Part shown: piece after piece, positions 1 through 7,783 of the stretch
Numbering within the stretch: position 1 is the first letter of the stretch
Layout: the number at the start of each line of letters is the position of its first letter
Source: Shewanella frigidimarina
GTDB lineage: Bacteria; Pseudomonadota; Gammaproteobacteria; Enterobacterales; Shewanellaceae
Assembly: GCF_003797125.1 (NCBI RefSeq)
Contig: NZ_RKKE01000008.1
Coordinates: 1 to 64,000, forward strand
Direction: 5' to 3'
DNA: 64,000 nucleotides
Made by a program: the position numbers and the translations under genes
Notes under the pieces: generated by a model
What the model was told of the DNA's origin: nothing
What the model saw: the letters and a program-made list of their open reading frames with translations, nothing else
Databases searched by the model: none

Positions 1-79
1 ACATAAGCTTGGTCGCTGCGTCTATTTCATGCTGAAGAACAAAACGGTGTTTGATGAACAACGATTCTTAAAAGGATAA
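1..79 (+). CDS. IS110-family transposase, C-terminal end (partial)
   Basis: The first 79 bases keep one frame open to a TAA at 77-79 and encode the last 25 residues of a protein (HKLGRCVYFMLKNKT followed by VFDEQRFLKG). I recognise this ending as typical of IS110/IS1111-type DEDD transposases, which excise and insert a circular element with help from a structured non-coding RNA encoded at one end of the element. The rest of the gene lies left of the window, so intactness cannot be judged. The identification rests on a short C-terminal match to remembered family members and is only moderately secure. Confidence 0.5.
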   Translation, partial: HKLGRCVYFMLKNKTVFDEQRFLKG

Positions 80-545
80 GTCGCGCAATAAGGTGAGCTG
101 AACGTCTAACTAGATACTCTTAAAAAGAGAAGCGAGCATGACCGTGAATGATGTGGCTAATGAAGCAATGACTTCTCACCATCATCACTATGCCAAATGC
201 TATTTAAGCTACATTGCCTTGATTAGACACCTTATTGGCGCGCATTGATAAATACAATCAACAAAGTCGTTTACACCCTAAATGAGCCTGAAACTAACTG
301 TGCAAAAAGCACCTCTGACTTGAATAGTGCCATCTTAGGGTTAACCGATAAATGTCTAGTGCCCCTGATATTTCAACGGATTGAAAAGAGTCAGGCAGCG
401 ATAAGATCGCACTAAGAGAGCCTCTATATGTGTTTGCTGTAAACGATGATTTGACAGCTAAATGACGTTGATTGATTTTAATTTGACTGCAAAAGCAGTC
501 AAATAAGTTAAGCTCGCCTATTGACTGGTGGAAGGCTCATATGTG
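80..545. other. non-coding tail next to the IS110-type gene
   Basis: No convincing ORF is present in these 466 bases. A perfect 10-bp inverted repeat with a 4-base loop (ATTTGACTGC, AAAA, GCAGTCAAAT) lies at about 482-505. The stretch separates the transposase stop from the small cassette gene at 546-731, and no attC-type hairpin is visible where that cassette's own recombination site should be. In IS1111-type elements the guide RNA is encoded downstream of the transposase, so this tail is the place to look for it, but I cannot locate the element end. Confidence 0.4.
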
Positions 546-731
546 TTATGTGTTTTTTGCACTCCACTGGCCAGAGAGAATCATGACATAAACACCGACG
601 GTAATTGTACCAAGCATTAATCCTATAAAAGGCGATGAGCTCCCAACAAATATAGACATGCCTAGTGAAGTACCTAAACATAAAGTTACAGCACTTAACT
701 GTACTCGATTAAGTTTATTTTTGAATTTCAT
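546..731 (-). CDS. small two-helix membrane protein, integron-cassette type
   Basis: A 61-residue protein of unknown function with a basic N-terminus (MKFKNKLNR) and two hydrophobic stretches at about residues 13-30 and 34-53, so probably a two-helix inner-membrane hairpin. An ATG at 731 is preceded by GAGGAG at a good distance, which supports real translation. It lies directly downstream of the attC-like site at 774-873 in the same orientation as the next gene, which is the layout of a gene cassette. It has no recognisable family. Its own attC should follow the stop at 546 but is not evident, suggesting disruption there. Confidence 0.6.
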   Translation of the reverse strand: MKFKNKLNRVQLSAVTLCLGTSLGMSIFVGSSSPFIGLMLGTITVGVYVMILSGQWSAKNT

Positions 732-773
732 TTTGGACTCCTCATCCTTGAAGTTACTGTAAATAGTCGAAAC

Positions 774-873
774 ACATAACGCCCCATTAAGGGGAAATTT
801 ATAGTTTGCTAAAATGTTGAGCGGAGCGAAAACAGCAAACTGTAAATTTTCCCTCTTGAATGGCTTGTTATAT
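774..873 (-). repeat. attC-like integron recombination site
   Basis: Read on the minus strand this 100-bp segment starts ATATAACAAGCC and ends GGGGCGTTATGT. The two arms are imperfect inverted repeats: CCATTCAAGAGGG..TTTACAGTTTGCT pairs with AGCAAACTATAAATTTCCCC..AATGG. A few bases present in only one arm would be extrahelical, as in attC sites. The outer boxes match RYYYAAC and GTTRRRY with one mismatch each. It separates two small genes in one orientation, and the last ~20 codons of the upstream gene run into it, which is common in cassettes. Confidence 0.75.
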
Positions 874-1426
874 GCCCGACAATTACCTTTTTTGATGTTT
901 TTACTAACAGGTAAACAATCCCACAGGCAAAAAGTATAACAATAATAAGTATAATTCCCATACTAGTGAACTTTGACCAATGAATAGCTCTATCTACGAC
1001 AGACTCACAAGGCTTATCAGGATTTACAAAAACTTTGATAGGTATTTTATGCTTAAAATGATATTTAAAATTATAAGCTAACTCTTTCAATGGACCGTCA
1101 TCTCCACCTTCTACCCACGCTACTTTACTGCCTATACAAGCTATACCATTAAAATTATATTTATAAGAAATTTGAGGGGCATAATAGGTGTATCTGGTTC
1201 GATTTGACGAGCTAGTAGAACCTTGAGTTATTTTAATAGATGCATTTAACAATGTTGCATCCATTTGAACCCAGTTAATTGATTTAATGTTACCTGATAT
1301 TGATTTTATAATATTTTGTGACATCAAATAAACAAAAAAAATCATAGCTAAAATAAAAAAATATAAAATAAACCGAGTCATTTTAATATTGTCCTTTTTA
1401 GGCTTTCTAGTCATATTAACATCCAT
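809..1426 (-). CDS. DUF3592-like membrane protein, integron cassette gene
   Basis: A 205-residue protein with a hydrophobic segment at about residues 18-40, an extracytoplasmic beta-rich region, and a second membrane helix at about 153-175. The middle carries the pattern usual for DUF3592 proteins: ISYKYNFNGIACIGSKV, followed by a VFVNPDKPCESV motif (the 'valYnPxnPxxs' type) before the second helix. No molecular function is established for this family. The start at 1426 (ATG) has a weak ribosome site; an alternative ATG lies four codons downstream. The gene is bracketed by attC-like sites at 1458-1517 and 774-873, making it a whole cassette, with its C-terminus reading into the latter site. 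Confidence 0.7.
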   Translation of the reverse strand: MDVNMTRKPKKDNIKMTRFILYFFILAMIFFVYLMSQNIIKSISGNIKSINWVQMDATLLNASIKITQGSTSSSNRTRYTYYAPQISYKYNFNGIACIGSKVAWVEGGDDGPLKELAYNFKYHFKHKIPIKVFVNPDKPCESVVDRAIHWSKFTSMGIILIIVILFACGIVYLLVKTSKKVIVGHITSHSRGKIYSLLFSLRSTF

Positions 1427-1457
1427 ATTTGAACAACAAGGAACATCTGCTTAGGGC

Positions 1458-1517
1458 ATATAACGTTTTAGTATTTATGCGTTGCGCTGTTTGCAAAGCA
1501 TAAATCGCTTGTTGGAC
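1458..1517 (-). repeat. attC-like integron recombination site (short)
   Basis: On the minus strand this 60-bp segment begins GTCCAACAAGCG, a perfect RYYYAAC box. It contains ATTTATGC and GCATAAAT as a perfect 8-bp inner stem and ends ACGTTATAT, which fits GTTRRRY with one mismatch. The size and the unpaired AA next to the outer box fit a short attC. It lies just upstream of the DUF3592 cassette gene and downstream of a broken cassette ORF. Confidence 0.75.
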
Positions 1518-1557
1518 TTGGCCGATGCCACATCCATATTAATCGGTATGATTTATG

Positions 1558-1769
1558 CTATAGGAATTTGCTTTTTAACGGTAGTGGTATTTTGTACAAC
1601 CTTTCGGCTAATCGTCTGTTCTGATTACACCTTTTAAGGTGGATTTTGTTGGCTTCCATCTTTTTCCATTGCTCGATTATTGCCTTATTTACTGATTTCT
1701 CGATACCAAATCGTGTGCCATCGTCCCACCTAATCCAAGATTAGCTAAGTCTGCTTTATTTGCTGACAT
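1558..1769 (-). pseudogene. broken small cassette ORF beside the IS91-type element
   Basis: An ATG at 1769 opens MSANKADLANLG and then runs into a stop. Shifting frame gives a continuous stretch containing WIRWDDGTRFGIEKSV and IIEQWKKMEANKIHLKR, ending at TAG 1558-1560. The two parts read naturally as one ~70-residue protein split by an indel near 1735. It precedes the attC-like site at 1458-1517 in the right orientation, so it was probably a third cassette. The ATG sits at the very edge of the IS91-type element, so the true N-terminus may have been removed. The family is not recognised. Confidence 0.5.
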
Positions 1770-1786
1770 CCCCCCACTTAATCTGA

Positions 1787-2894
1787 CTAACCTGACAGCT
1801 TCAACTTCGCTTCACGCGCTAACATCGTTAGCAGTGGCACCAGTCCCATAAACATTAGCCGCCCATTCGCGCACTGTGGACAACACCAGTGGCCTAATGC
1901 GTCAGTGATTACTGCTGGGATGTCTTTCACTTTACTCCCCAGTTGCTCTCTAATTTTGGTGAGCCTTTTACGCCGACAACTGTTGGCTAAAAAACCAAAA
2001 TGTCTTATCCGCATCACGCCTTTAGGCAGTACATGTAATAAGTAGCGCCTAATGAGTTCTTCTGGAGCCAGTTGCATGATTTTACGTTGGTTATCGACAT
2101 AGTCGGTGTAGCTGATATCAACACGCTCTTTGGTGACCGCCTTAAGCCGTGATTCATGCAGCATACCTTTGCGGGTGTAACGCCCAAGATAAGCCACTAC
2201 GGTTTCTGCTTTATACAAACACGCTTTGCTGTATACGCACCACGTCTTATTGATGAGGTTATTGGCGTCGGGAATAGTGAGTTCACGCTGGCGCAGTGCA
2301 GCCAACATCTTAGCTTTGAACACGGTTGAGACAGCCTTAACAGGAAATAAATAGTCTGATTTAACGCCGCGCCACTGACCTTGCTCAGTGACCACGCCAC
2401 CTGGGATTAAACAGTGTAAGTGGATATGCTGGGTTAAGGTTTGCCCCCATGTATGCAGTACGGCAGTGCACCCTAGTTGACCTTGTAAGTGTTTACGGGT
2501 CATGCCAAATCGGCTTAAGGTTTGCCACACCGCTTCAAATAACGCGCTATACACAAGCTTTGCTTGCTCATCGGTATGGGTGAGCGCGTTGAGCTCATGG
2601 GGCAAGGTAAACACCAAATGAAAATAGCGACAACGCAGTACTTGCTGTTGCTGTTTCTCTATCCATTCTTGAGTTTGCTTACCTTGGCAGCGCGGACAAT
2701 GCCTATCTCGGCATGAGCAGAACACGCTTTGCTGATAGTGGCATTGATTACATTGCCACTGCTGTTGACCCAGTGCAGCTGTGCGACAGGCCAAAATACG
2801 CTGACACCAAACGCTGTTGCTGACTCAGGTGATGATGTTGTTGATAGTGACCGTAATGGGTTTGCAGTATGTCACTCAAGTGATAATGCGCCAT
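1787..2894 (-). pseudogene. IS91-family HUH transposase, frameshifted
   Basis: A rolling-circle transposase that nicks DNA through paired tyrosines. The N-terminal part reads from an ATG at 2894 (MAHYHLSDILQTHYGHYQQ). Near 2815 the frame shifts by one base and continues QRILACRTAALGQQQWQCNQC. Zinc-finger cysteines (CNQC, CSC, HCPRC), the HUH metal motif HIHLHC and the catalytic pair in YLGRYTRKGM are all intact in the downstream frame. The start lies 4-5 bases after the recombinase stop, so the two are translationally linked. Unless a programmed frameshift rescues it, the element cannot make a full-length transposase. Confidence 0.75.
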
Positions 2895-2898
2895 CTCA

Positions 2899-3735
2899 TC
2901 ACCCCAAGTCAGCGAGTAAATCGCCCCCTTTATGCCCAAGCTCTGGCGACCAGTGCAGATATCGCTCGGTGGTTTTAATGCTTTTGTGACCCAGTTGATG
3001 TTGGAGTTGATTCAGTAACATGCCAGCGGCCAATTGATGTGTCGCATAGGCATGGCGCAAGCTGTGCGGGCTGCAAGGTTTGGTGATCCCTGCGGCTAAC
3101 GCCGCTTTTTTGAGGGTTTTACGCACGGTTGACACATCTAACGGGTAGGTGTTGCCATGGTAATGCACACCAAACAGCCACGTTTGCGGATGATACTTAA
3201 GCCAGTAATGGCGCAATAAATTAAGCAGTGAGGGTGAGATGATAACCAAACGGTCTTTAGCACCTTTGCCCTGACACACTTTGAGTAACTGTCGCTGACC
3301 ATCAATATCACTGACTTTAATATTCACCAGTTCACTCACCCGTAATCCACAGCCATAGCACAGCGCTATCATGGTGTGATATTTCTGATTAGGGCAGTGT
3401 TGCAATAACTGACCAATATCTTGTTTACTGAGCATTTGCGGCAGTTTTTGACTGGGACGAGGTAAACACACATCAATCCTAAATTGACGCTTTAAAATGT
3501 GTTCAAAGTAAAAGTGAATACCATTCAGCTGAAGCTGAATGGACGCTCTTGATAGTTGCCTTTCAAGGTTTAAATAGCGGAAATAATCACTTAACTGCGT
3601 ATCGGTAACTGTATCAACGGGTTGATGATAGTGCTCTGCCAGTTTAGTAATGGCATATAGATACGCTTTGCGGGTTCGCTCAGAGTAGCGCCTAAGCGTA
3701 ATTTCATCATGGAATAATTGGGTTTGTACTAACAT
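2899..3735 (-). CDS. IS91-associated tyrosine recombinase (phage-integrase family)
   Basis: A 278-residue recombinase with an N-terminal SAM-like core-binding domain (about 1-95) and a C-terminal catalytic domain. The catalytic Arg is in GCGLRVSELVNIKVSDID, the HxxR box is HSLRHAYATHQ, and the later box with the nucleophile is LGHKSIKTTERYLHWS. It appears full length and intact. It lacks the extra helix insertion expected of an integron integrase (IntI), and its tight linkage to the IS91-type transposase identifies it as the accessory recombinase of that element rather than the enzyme serving the nearby attC sites. Confidence 0.8.
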   Translation of the reverse strand: MLVQTQLFHDEITLRRYSERTRKAYLYAITKLAEHYHQPVDTVTDTQLSDYFRYLNLERQLSRASIQLQLNGIHFYFEHILKRQFRIDVCLPRPSQKLPQMLSKQDIGQLLQHCPNQKYHTMIALCYGCGLRVSELVNIKVSDIDGQRQLLKVCQGKGAKDRLVIISPSLLNLLRHYWLKYHPQTWLFGVHYHGNTYPLDVSTVRKTLKKAALAAGITKPCSPHSLRHAYATHQLAAGMLLNQLQHQLGHKSIKTTERYLHWSPELGHKGGDLLADLG

Positions 3736-4263
3736 GACTTACCTCCTTGATAGTGGGAAATCCACTGAGGTAAGTGTGGTGCAAATGACAGGCTTTGGGG
3801 CTCCGCGCAGCGGCTTAGTTCAACAGCTTATTGAACGGCTCGCCCGATAAAGTCGGCTGTTCAAGTTATTGATTTATATCATCCTACATTCTCTATGTCT
3901 TTGATGTAAAGCGATAAAACACTCTCAACATCCTAAAACAAAACGAGCTTGCGTGTTAATACCGTTCAAAAAACAAGCAATAAAATTTATTTTCAATATT
4001 ATCAATCAATTATATTTTTCTAATTAAGCCTACGTTACGACTTTAGGCTTAATTAATGAATTGTTTGATTTAAATTAAGCCAAATCTCATTATACCTGTA
4101 TATAAAACCAGTTCATTAGATTATGCAATCTAGGCAGTAAGAATGGCATCGGTAAAAGAGCTATATCAATTGTATTTTGTATGGAAAACGAAGGTAAGCA
4201 TTATTAAATAGAGCTTTGGTTCTAAGTAACTTTAGGTCAAAAACCAGTTAGTTTTCTTGACTT

Positions 4264-4317
4264 GGAAATGGACCGATTCAACATTAAAATTGAGGCCGTT
4301 GAAGAAAATAGCGTGAG
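4264..4317 (+). repeat. 54-bp direct repeat, copy 1
   Basis: The last 28 bases, from TTGAGGCCGTTGAAG onward to GCGTGAG, are identical to copy 2 at 4628-4655. The first 26 bases are diverged but alignable without gaps (GGAAATGGACCGATT against GAAAATGGACAAATT). Confidence 0.8.
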
Positions 4318-4601
4318 CCTGACAGGACGTCAGGCTAGCTTTCGTTGGCCAGGGATGGCCTATCGGAAGCGTTAGCATTTTCGAATAAGGACTAAGCAGG
4401 ATTCAAATGAAGTTAAAAGCTGGATCTACCCCATGGCGACCTTTTCGCTGTTTGGAAATGTTGCGGGGCGGCAGGGTGATCCAAGAGGGAATAGCCGTTG
4501 ATTTCCTCTTGGTCTGGTGTGGGCGAAGCGCCACGACGTTAGTGGCCACAGGCCATGATTTAAAAACATAATGGGGCAGAAATGTGTTGGCCTGCTTAAT
4601 T

Positions 4602-4655
4602 GAAAATGGACAAATTGAACTCTGAACTTGAGGCCGTTGAAGAAAATAGCGTGAG
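4602..4655 (+). repeat. 54-bp direct repeat, copy 2
   Basis: Second copy, 338 bp downstream of the first, same orientation, ending just before the tRNA-operon terminator. The perfect part is 28 bases long. Confidence 0.8.
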
Positions 4656-4691
4656 GGATTTCATCTTTATTCTTTACCATTAATTTCAGAC

Positions 4692-4726
4692 GTAAAAAAG
4701 CCCCAACTAATGTTGAGGCTTTTTTA
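4692..4726 (-). terminator. terminator of the tRNA Gly-Cys-Leu operon
   Basis: An inverted repeat GTAAAAAAGCC..CAAC with GTTGAGGCTTTTTTAC gives a stem with a T-run on either strand. It lies 25 bp beyond the tRNA-Leu 3' end on the minus strand. Confidence 0.85.
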
Positions 4727-4750
4727 CACCATACTTACGTATTTAAAGGA

Positions 4751-4836
4751 TGGTACCCGAGGCCGGACTTGAACCGGCACGCTTATTCAGCGAGGGATTT
4801 TAAATCCCTTGTGTCTACCGATTCCACCACTCGGGC
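4751..4836 (-). tRNA. tRNA-Leu (anticodon TAA)
   Basis: An 86-nt cloverleaf on the minus strand starting GCCCGAGTGG and ending with encoded CCA at 4751-4753. The anticodon stem is GGGAT/TCCC with a TTTAAAA loop (anticodon TAA), plus a long class II variable arm. It is the last gene of a three-tRNA operon. Confidence 0.95.
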
Positions 4837-4885
4837 AAAGTGTTGTTTTAACCGTTACTTAAAGTAACCATTAAACGCAATTTTG

Positions 4886-4959
4886 TGGAGGCGCGACCCG
4901 GAGTCGAACCGAGATAGACGGATTTGCAATCCGTAGCATAGCCATTCTGCCATCGCGCC
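4886..4959 (-). tRNA. tRNA-Cys (anticodon GCA)
   Basis: A 74-nt cloverleaf on the minus strand, GGCGCGATGG at the 5' end pairing with CGCGCC before TCCA. The anticodon loop is TTGCAAA, giving GCA. Encoded CCA is at 4886-4888. Middle gene of the operon. Confidence 0.95.
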
Positions 4960-5000
4960 ATCTTTAACCAAATTCAAATCCATCGGATAAGATAAGAAAT

Positions 5001-5076
5001 TGGAGCGACATATCGGGTTCGAACCGATGACCTATACCTTGGCAAGGTATCGCTCTACCAACTGAGCTAATGTCGC
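5001..5076 (-). tRNA. tRNA-Gly (anticodon GCC)
   Basis: A 76-nt cloverleaf on the minus strand, GCGACATTAGCTCAG at the 5' end, anticodon loop CTTGCCAAG (GCC), encoded CCA at 5001-5003. First intact gene of the tRNA operon. Confidence 0.95.
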
Positions 5077-5112
5077 GTATTCAATCGTTTCAATGCTTTA
5101 TTATATCTGCTA

Positions 5113-5155
5113 GAAAGGTATCGTCTTTCAACCTATTCAACTGAGCTAATGTCGC
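5113..5155 (-). pseudogene. 5' half of a dead tRNA-Gly
   Basis: The minus strand repeats the first 18 bases of the adjacent tRNA-Gly exactly (GCGACATTAGCTCAGTTG). It then diverges and keeps only GATACCTTTC of the anticodon stem. There is no anticodon, T-arm or CCA. It lies between the operon promoter and the intact tRNA-Gly, so it should be transcribed as part of the precursor. Confidence 0.8.
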
Positions 5156-5223
5156 ATTAATCGTGTTAGTTAACATAAAACCCTAAGGCTTGTTGCTGAC
5201 TCATCACTTGTCTACGGGGAGGC

Positions 5224-5251
5224 ATTCTACCGAATTAACCTCGTGTGTCAA
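5224..5251 (-). promoter_or_regulatory. sigma70 promoter of the tRNA Gly-Cys-Leu operon
   Basis: On the minus strand TTGACA (5251-5246), a 16-bp spacer, then TAGAAT (5229-5224). A GC-rich discriminator GCCTCCCCG follows at once, the hallmark of stringently controlled stable-RNA promoters. Confidence 0.8.
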
Positions 5252-5313
5252 TTATTGATTTACGCAATTTTGACTGTTTGCGCACTAAATAATCTTATTG
5301 AACTATTATTACG

Positions 5314-5862
5314 CTATTCTGCCGTTAAATCTTTCCAAGCTGCTGAAATGTAACTCATCATCGACCAGAACGTCAGTGCTGCGGCAATATAAAACAAGCC
5401 GTAAGCGACATCTGTTAGCCAAGGTGTGGGTTTCCAAATCAATCCAATAATGGCGATCATTTGCGTGGCAGTTTTATATTTACCAATCCAAGACACGGCA
5501 ACTACGCCACGTTTGCCTATTTCGGCCATCCATTCACGCAAGGCTGAAATAACAATTTCGCGACCAATCATAAATAACGCCGCTAAGGTTAAGTACACAT
5601 TGTCATTTTGTTGAACCAACAGCACTAATGCTGTCGACACCATGACTTTATCTGCTACTGGATCTAAAAAAGCGCCAAATCGGGTTAGTTGACCAAGTTT
5701 ACGCGCAGCATAACCGTCTAACCAATCGGTCAAAGCGGCCAACCAGAAAATAAATGCCGAAACAAATGGTGCCCATGGATATGGTAAATAGAATACCGCT
5801 ATAAATACGGGTAACAAAGCAATACGGAATAGTGTCAGTGCAATAGGTAAGTTAAACGGCAT
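5314..5862 (-). CDS. pgsA: CDP-diacylglycerol--glycerol-3-phosphate 3-phosphatidyltransferase
   Basis: Makes phosphatidylglycerol phosphate from CDP-diacylglycerol and glycerol-3-phosphate, the committed step to phosphatidylglycerol and cardiolipin, in the inner membrane. The 182-residue protein has the usual length. It carries the CDP-alcohol phosphatidyltransferase signature D-x2-D-G-x2-A-R-x8-G-x3-D-x3-D as DWLDGYAARKLG..FGAFLDPVADK at about residues 43-67. Several hydrophobic helices are visible. It sits 44 bp after uvrC in the conserved uvrY-uvrC-pgsA order, with the tRNA operon promoter just beyond its stop. Confidence 0.95.
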   Translation of the reverse strand: MPFNLPIALTLFRIALLPVFIAVFYLPYPWAPFVSAFIFWLAALTDWLDGYAARKLGQLTRFGAFLDPVADKVMVSTALVLLVQQNDNVYLTLAALFMIGREIVISALREWMAEIGKRGVVAVSWIGKYKTATQMIAIIGLIWKPTPWLTDVAYGLFYIAAALTFWSMMSYISAAWKDLTAE

Positions 5863-5906
5863 AAAAAGACCAATTTGTCAGAAGCAGCGCCAATCTTGCC
5901 TTAATT

Positions 5907-7739
5907 TTAGCCCCCTCGCAATGCATCATGAATTGTTTGTGCCATTTCTAAGCTAATTCCGGGTACTTTTGTCAATTCAGCCACACTAGCGCCCTTCACT
6001 TCTTGAATTCCGCCTAAATGTTGCAACAAAGCTTTACGTCTTTTAGGGCCCACACCTGCGATGGATTCTAGGGTAGAAGTATTGCGAGTTTTTTGACGTT
6101 TATTACGGTGTCCGGTAATCGCAAAGCGATGTGACTCATCGCGAATGTGTAGCATCAAATGAAATGCAGGTGAGTCACTGGCAACCTCGAACGTTTGCTC
6201 ACTACCACCAACGGTAAACGTTTCGAGCCCTGCTTTACGGCCTTCACCTTTAGTTACGCAAATGAGCAATGGCGGATGATCAATGTTGACACACTTTTCA
6301 TCGACAATTGTTTGCGCCACTCTTAACTGGCCAATACCGCCATCAATGAAGACTAAATCGGGTACTTTGCCATTGTTATCGATTTTATCAAATCGACGGT
6401 TTATAGCTTGTTCCATCGCGGCATAATCATCACCACCAGTAATACCGGTAATGTTGTAACGGCGATAATCAGCTTTATGTGGCCCTTCACGATTGAACAC
6501 CACACACGATGCGACTGTGCTTTCGCCCATGGTGTGACTAATATCAAAGCATTCCATCCGCTTAATCGGTTCATTAAGCTCAAGTGCTTCTTCAAGTAAT
6601 TGAAAGCGTTGTTCTACGGTATTCTTATGCGATAACTTGGTAGCGACGGCATTACTGGCATTGGTCATGGCAAGGCGTAAAAAATTTGCTCTGTCGCCTC
6701 TTACTTGCGTTTTTAACTCAAACTTTTTATCTAATGCGTGTTCTATCGACGCTTGTAATTCTGTTATACCGTCAAAGTGATGACTGAGGATGACTTCTTT
6801 TGGAATCGTGCGCTGAATATCGGCATTTAGGTAAAACTGGCCCAGGAATGATGACAACACTTCTTCAATTTCAGTTTCTGCTGGTACGGAAGGATAATAG
6901 CTGCGACTGCCAAAAATTTTACCATCACGAATAAACAGTAGGTGAAAACAGGCAATACCAGAGGCGTAATCGACGCCGATGACATCCATATCACCTTTAT
7001 GATTTGACACTTCCTGCTGCTCTGCTACGCGCCTTAATGCGGTAATTTGGTCACGATACTGCGCAGCTCGCTCGTATTCCATATCAATTGCAGCGGTTTC
7101 CATTTTGGCCACCAGCTGTGATATGACTTGTTTGTCTTTTCCGCGTAAAAATAAACCGGCTAATTTGACCTGTTCACTGTATTCCTCATCACTGACAATC
7201 CCCACGCAAGGCGCACTGCAACGATCTAATTGATACTGTAAACAAGGGCGAGATCTGGATTTATAATATAAGTCATCGCATTGACGGATTGGAAACAGCT
7301 TTTGCATTAAATGCAAACTTTCACGTACTGCGCCACCATTAGGATATGGGCCAAAATAATGGCCTTTTTCACGCTTGGGACCACGATGATAAGCAAGTCG
7401 AGGGTGCTTATGGCCACTCAATAGAATATACGGATAAGATTTATCATCACGCAGTAGCACGTTATATTTGGGCATGTACTGTTTGATGTAATCGTTTTCG
7501 AGCAATAGCGCGTCAGTTTCGCTGTGAGTAACGGTCACATCAATATTATCGATATGCGAAACCAGCGCCTGAGTTTTGACATTAGGAATGTTGACTCTAA
7601 AATACGAGCTTAAGCGTTTTTTGAGATCTTTGGCTTTACCAACATAAATAACCTGTTGGTGTTTATCGTACATTCGATAAACACCAGGTGCTGAAGTGAC
7701 ATTTTTTAAAAAAGATTTGGCGTTAAAACCACTTGGCAT
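5907..7739 (-). CDS. uvrC: excinuclease ABC subunit C
   Basis: The incision subunit of nucleotide excision repair: with UvrB it cuts on both sides of a DNA lesion. The 610-residue protein is standard length. A GIY-YIG nuclease domain (3' incision) occupies about residues 12-95 (GVYRMYD..VIYVGKAKDLKKRL). A UVR motif for UvrB contact is at about 205-240, an RNase H-like nuclease (5' incision) holds FDISHTMGE and FIDGGIGQL, and two helix-hairpin-helix motifs are at the C-terminus (IAGVGPKRRKAL, VPGISLEMAQ). It is the second gene of the uvrY-uvrC-pgsA run, with 44-bp spacers on both sides. Confidence 0.97.
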   Translation of the reverse strand: MPSGFNAKSFLKNVTSAPGVYRMYDKHQQVIYVGKAKDLKKRLSSYFRVNIPNVKTQALVSHIDNIDVTVTHSETDALLLENDYIKQYMPKYNVLLRDDKSYPYILLSGHKHPRLAYHRGPKREKGHYFGPYPNGGAVRESLHLMQKLFPIRQCDDLYYKSRSRPCLQYQLDRCSAPCVGIVSDEEYSEQVKLAGLFLRGKDKQVISQLVAKMETAAIDMEYERAAQYRDQITALRRVAEQQEVSNHKGDMDVIGVDYASGIACFHLLFIRDGKIFGSRSYYPSVPAETEIEEVLSSFLGQFYLNADIQRTIPKEVILSHHFDGITELQASIEHALDKKFELKTQVRGDRANFLRLAMTNASNAVATKLSHKNTVEQRFQLLEEALELNEPIKRMECFDISHTMGESTVASCVVFNREGPHKADYRRYNITGITGGDDYAAMEQAINRRFDKIDNNGKVPDLVFIDGGIGQLRVAQTIVDEKCVNIDHPPLLICVTKGEGRKAGLETFTVGGSEQTFEVASDSPAFHLMLHIRDESHRFAITGHRNKRQKTRNTSTLESIAGVGPKRRKALLQHLGGIQEVKGASVAELTKVPGISLEMAQTIHDALRGG

Positions 7740-7783
7740 GATTGAAGCTACTTAATGCGTTGCGAGGAATACATTATTCCTGA

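Larger units (their letters stand above)
1770..3870 (-). mobile_element. IS91-type element (HUH transposase plus tyrosine recombinase)
   Basis: A roughly 2.1-kb element with two minus-strand genes, a tyrosine recombinase and a Y2/HUH transposase 4 bases apart, as in IS91-family elements of Shewanella and Vibrio. The boundaries are estimates. The left limit is placed next to the broken cassette ORF. On the right an inverted repeat at 3831-3864 (TTGAAC..GTTCAA, with an inner CCGA/TCGG hairpin) followed by AAG may be the end. IS91 elements lack terminal inverted repeats and do not duplicate their target. The element interrupts integron cassette DNA. Confidence 0.65.
3871..4691. other. non-coding region with a 54-bp direct repeat
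   Basis: No supported gene. An AT-rich part (3871-4250) includes a 12-bp inverted repeat at 4021-4055 (TAATTAAGCCTA / TAGGCTTAATTA). The rest is more GC-rich and hairpin-rich (for example CCTGAC/GTCAGG near 4318-4334) and is bounded by two copies of a 54-bp repeat. A minus-strand ORF of 84 codons at 4426-4680 has no family resemblance and overlaps the repeat, so I do not call it. Confidence 0.6.

Noticed and set aside
2899..3735. Tyrosine recombinase as the integron integrase
   Set aside because: It lacks the IntI-specific insertion and is translationally linked to an IS91-type transposase.
4426..4680. 84-codon minus-strand ORF
   Set aside because: It overlaps the 54-bp repeat, has no recognisable protein features, and the start lacks a ribosome site; it probably arises by chance in a GC-rich repeat block.
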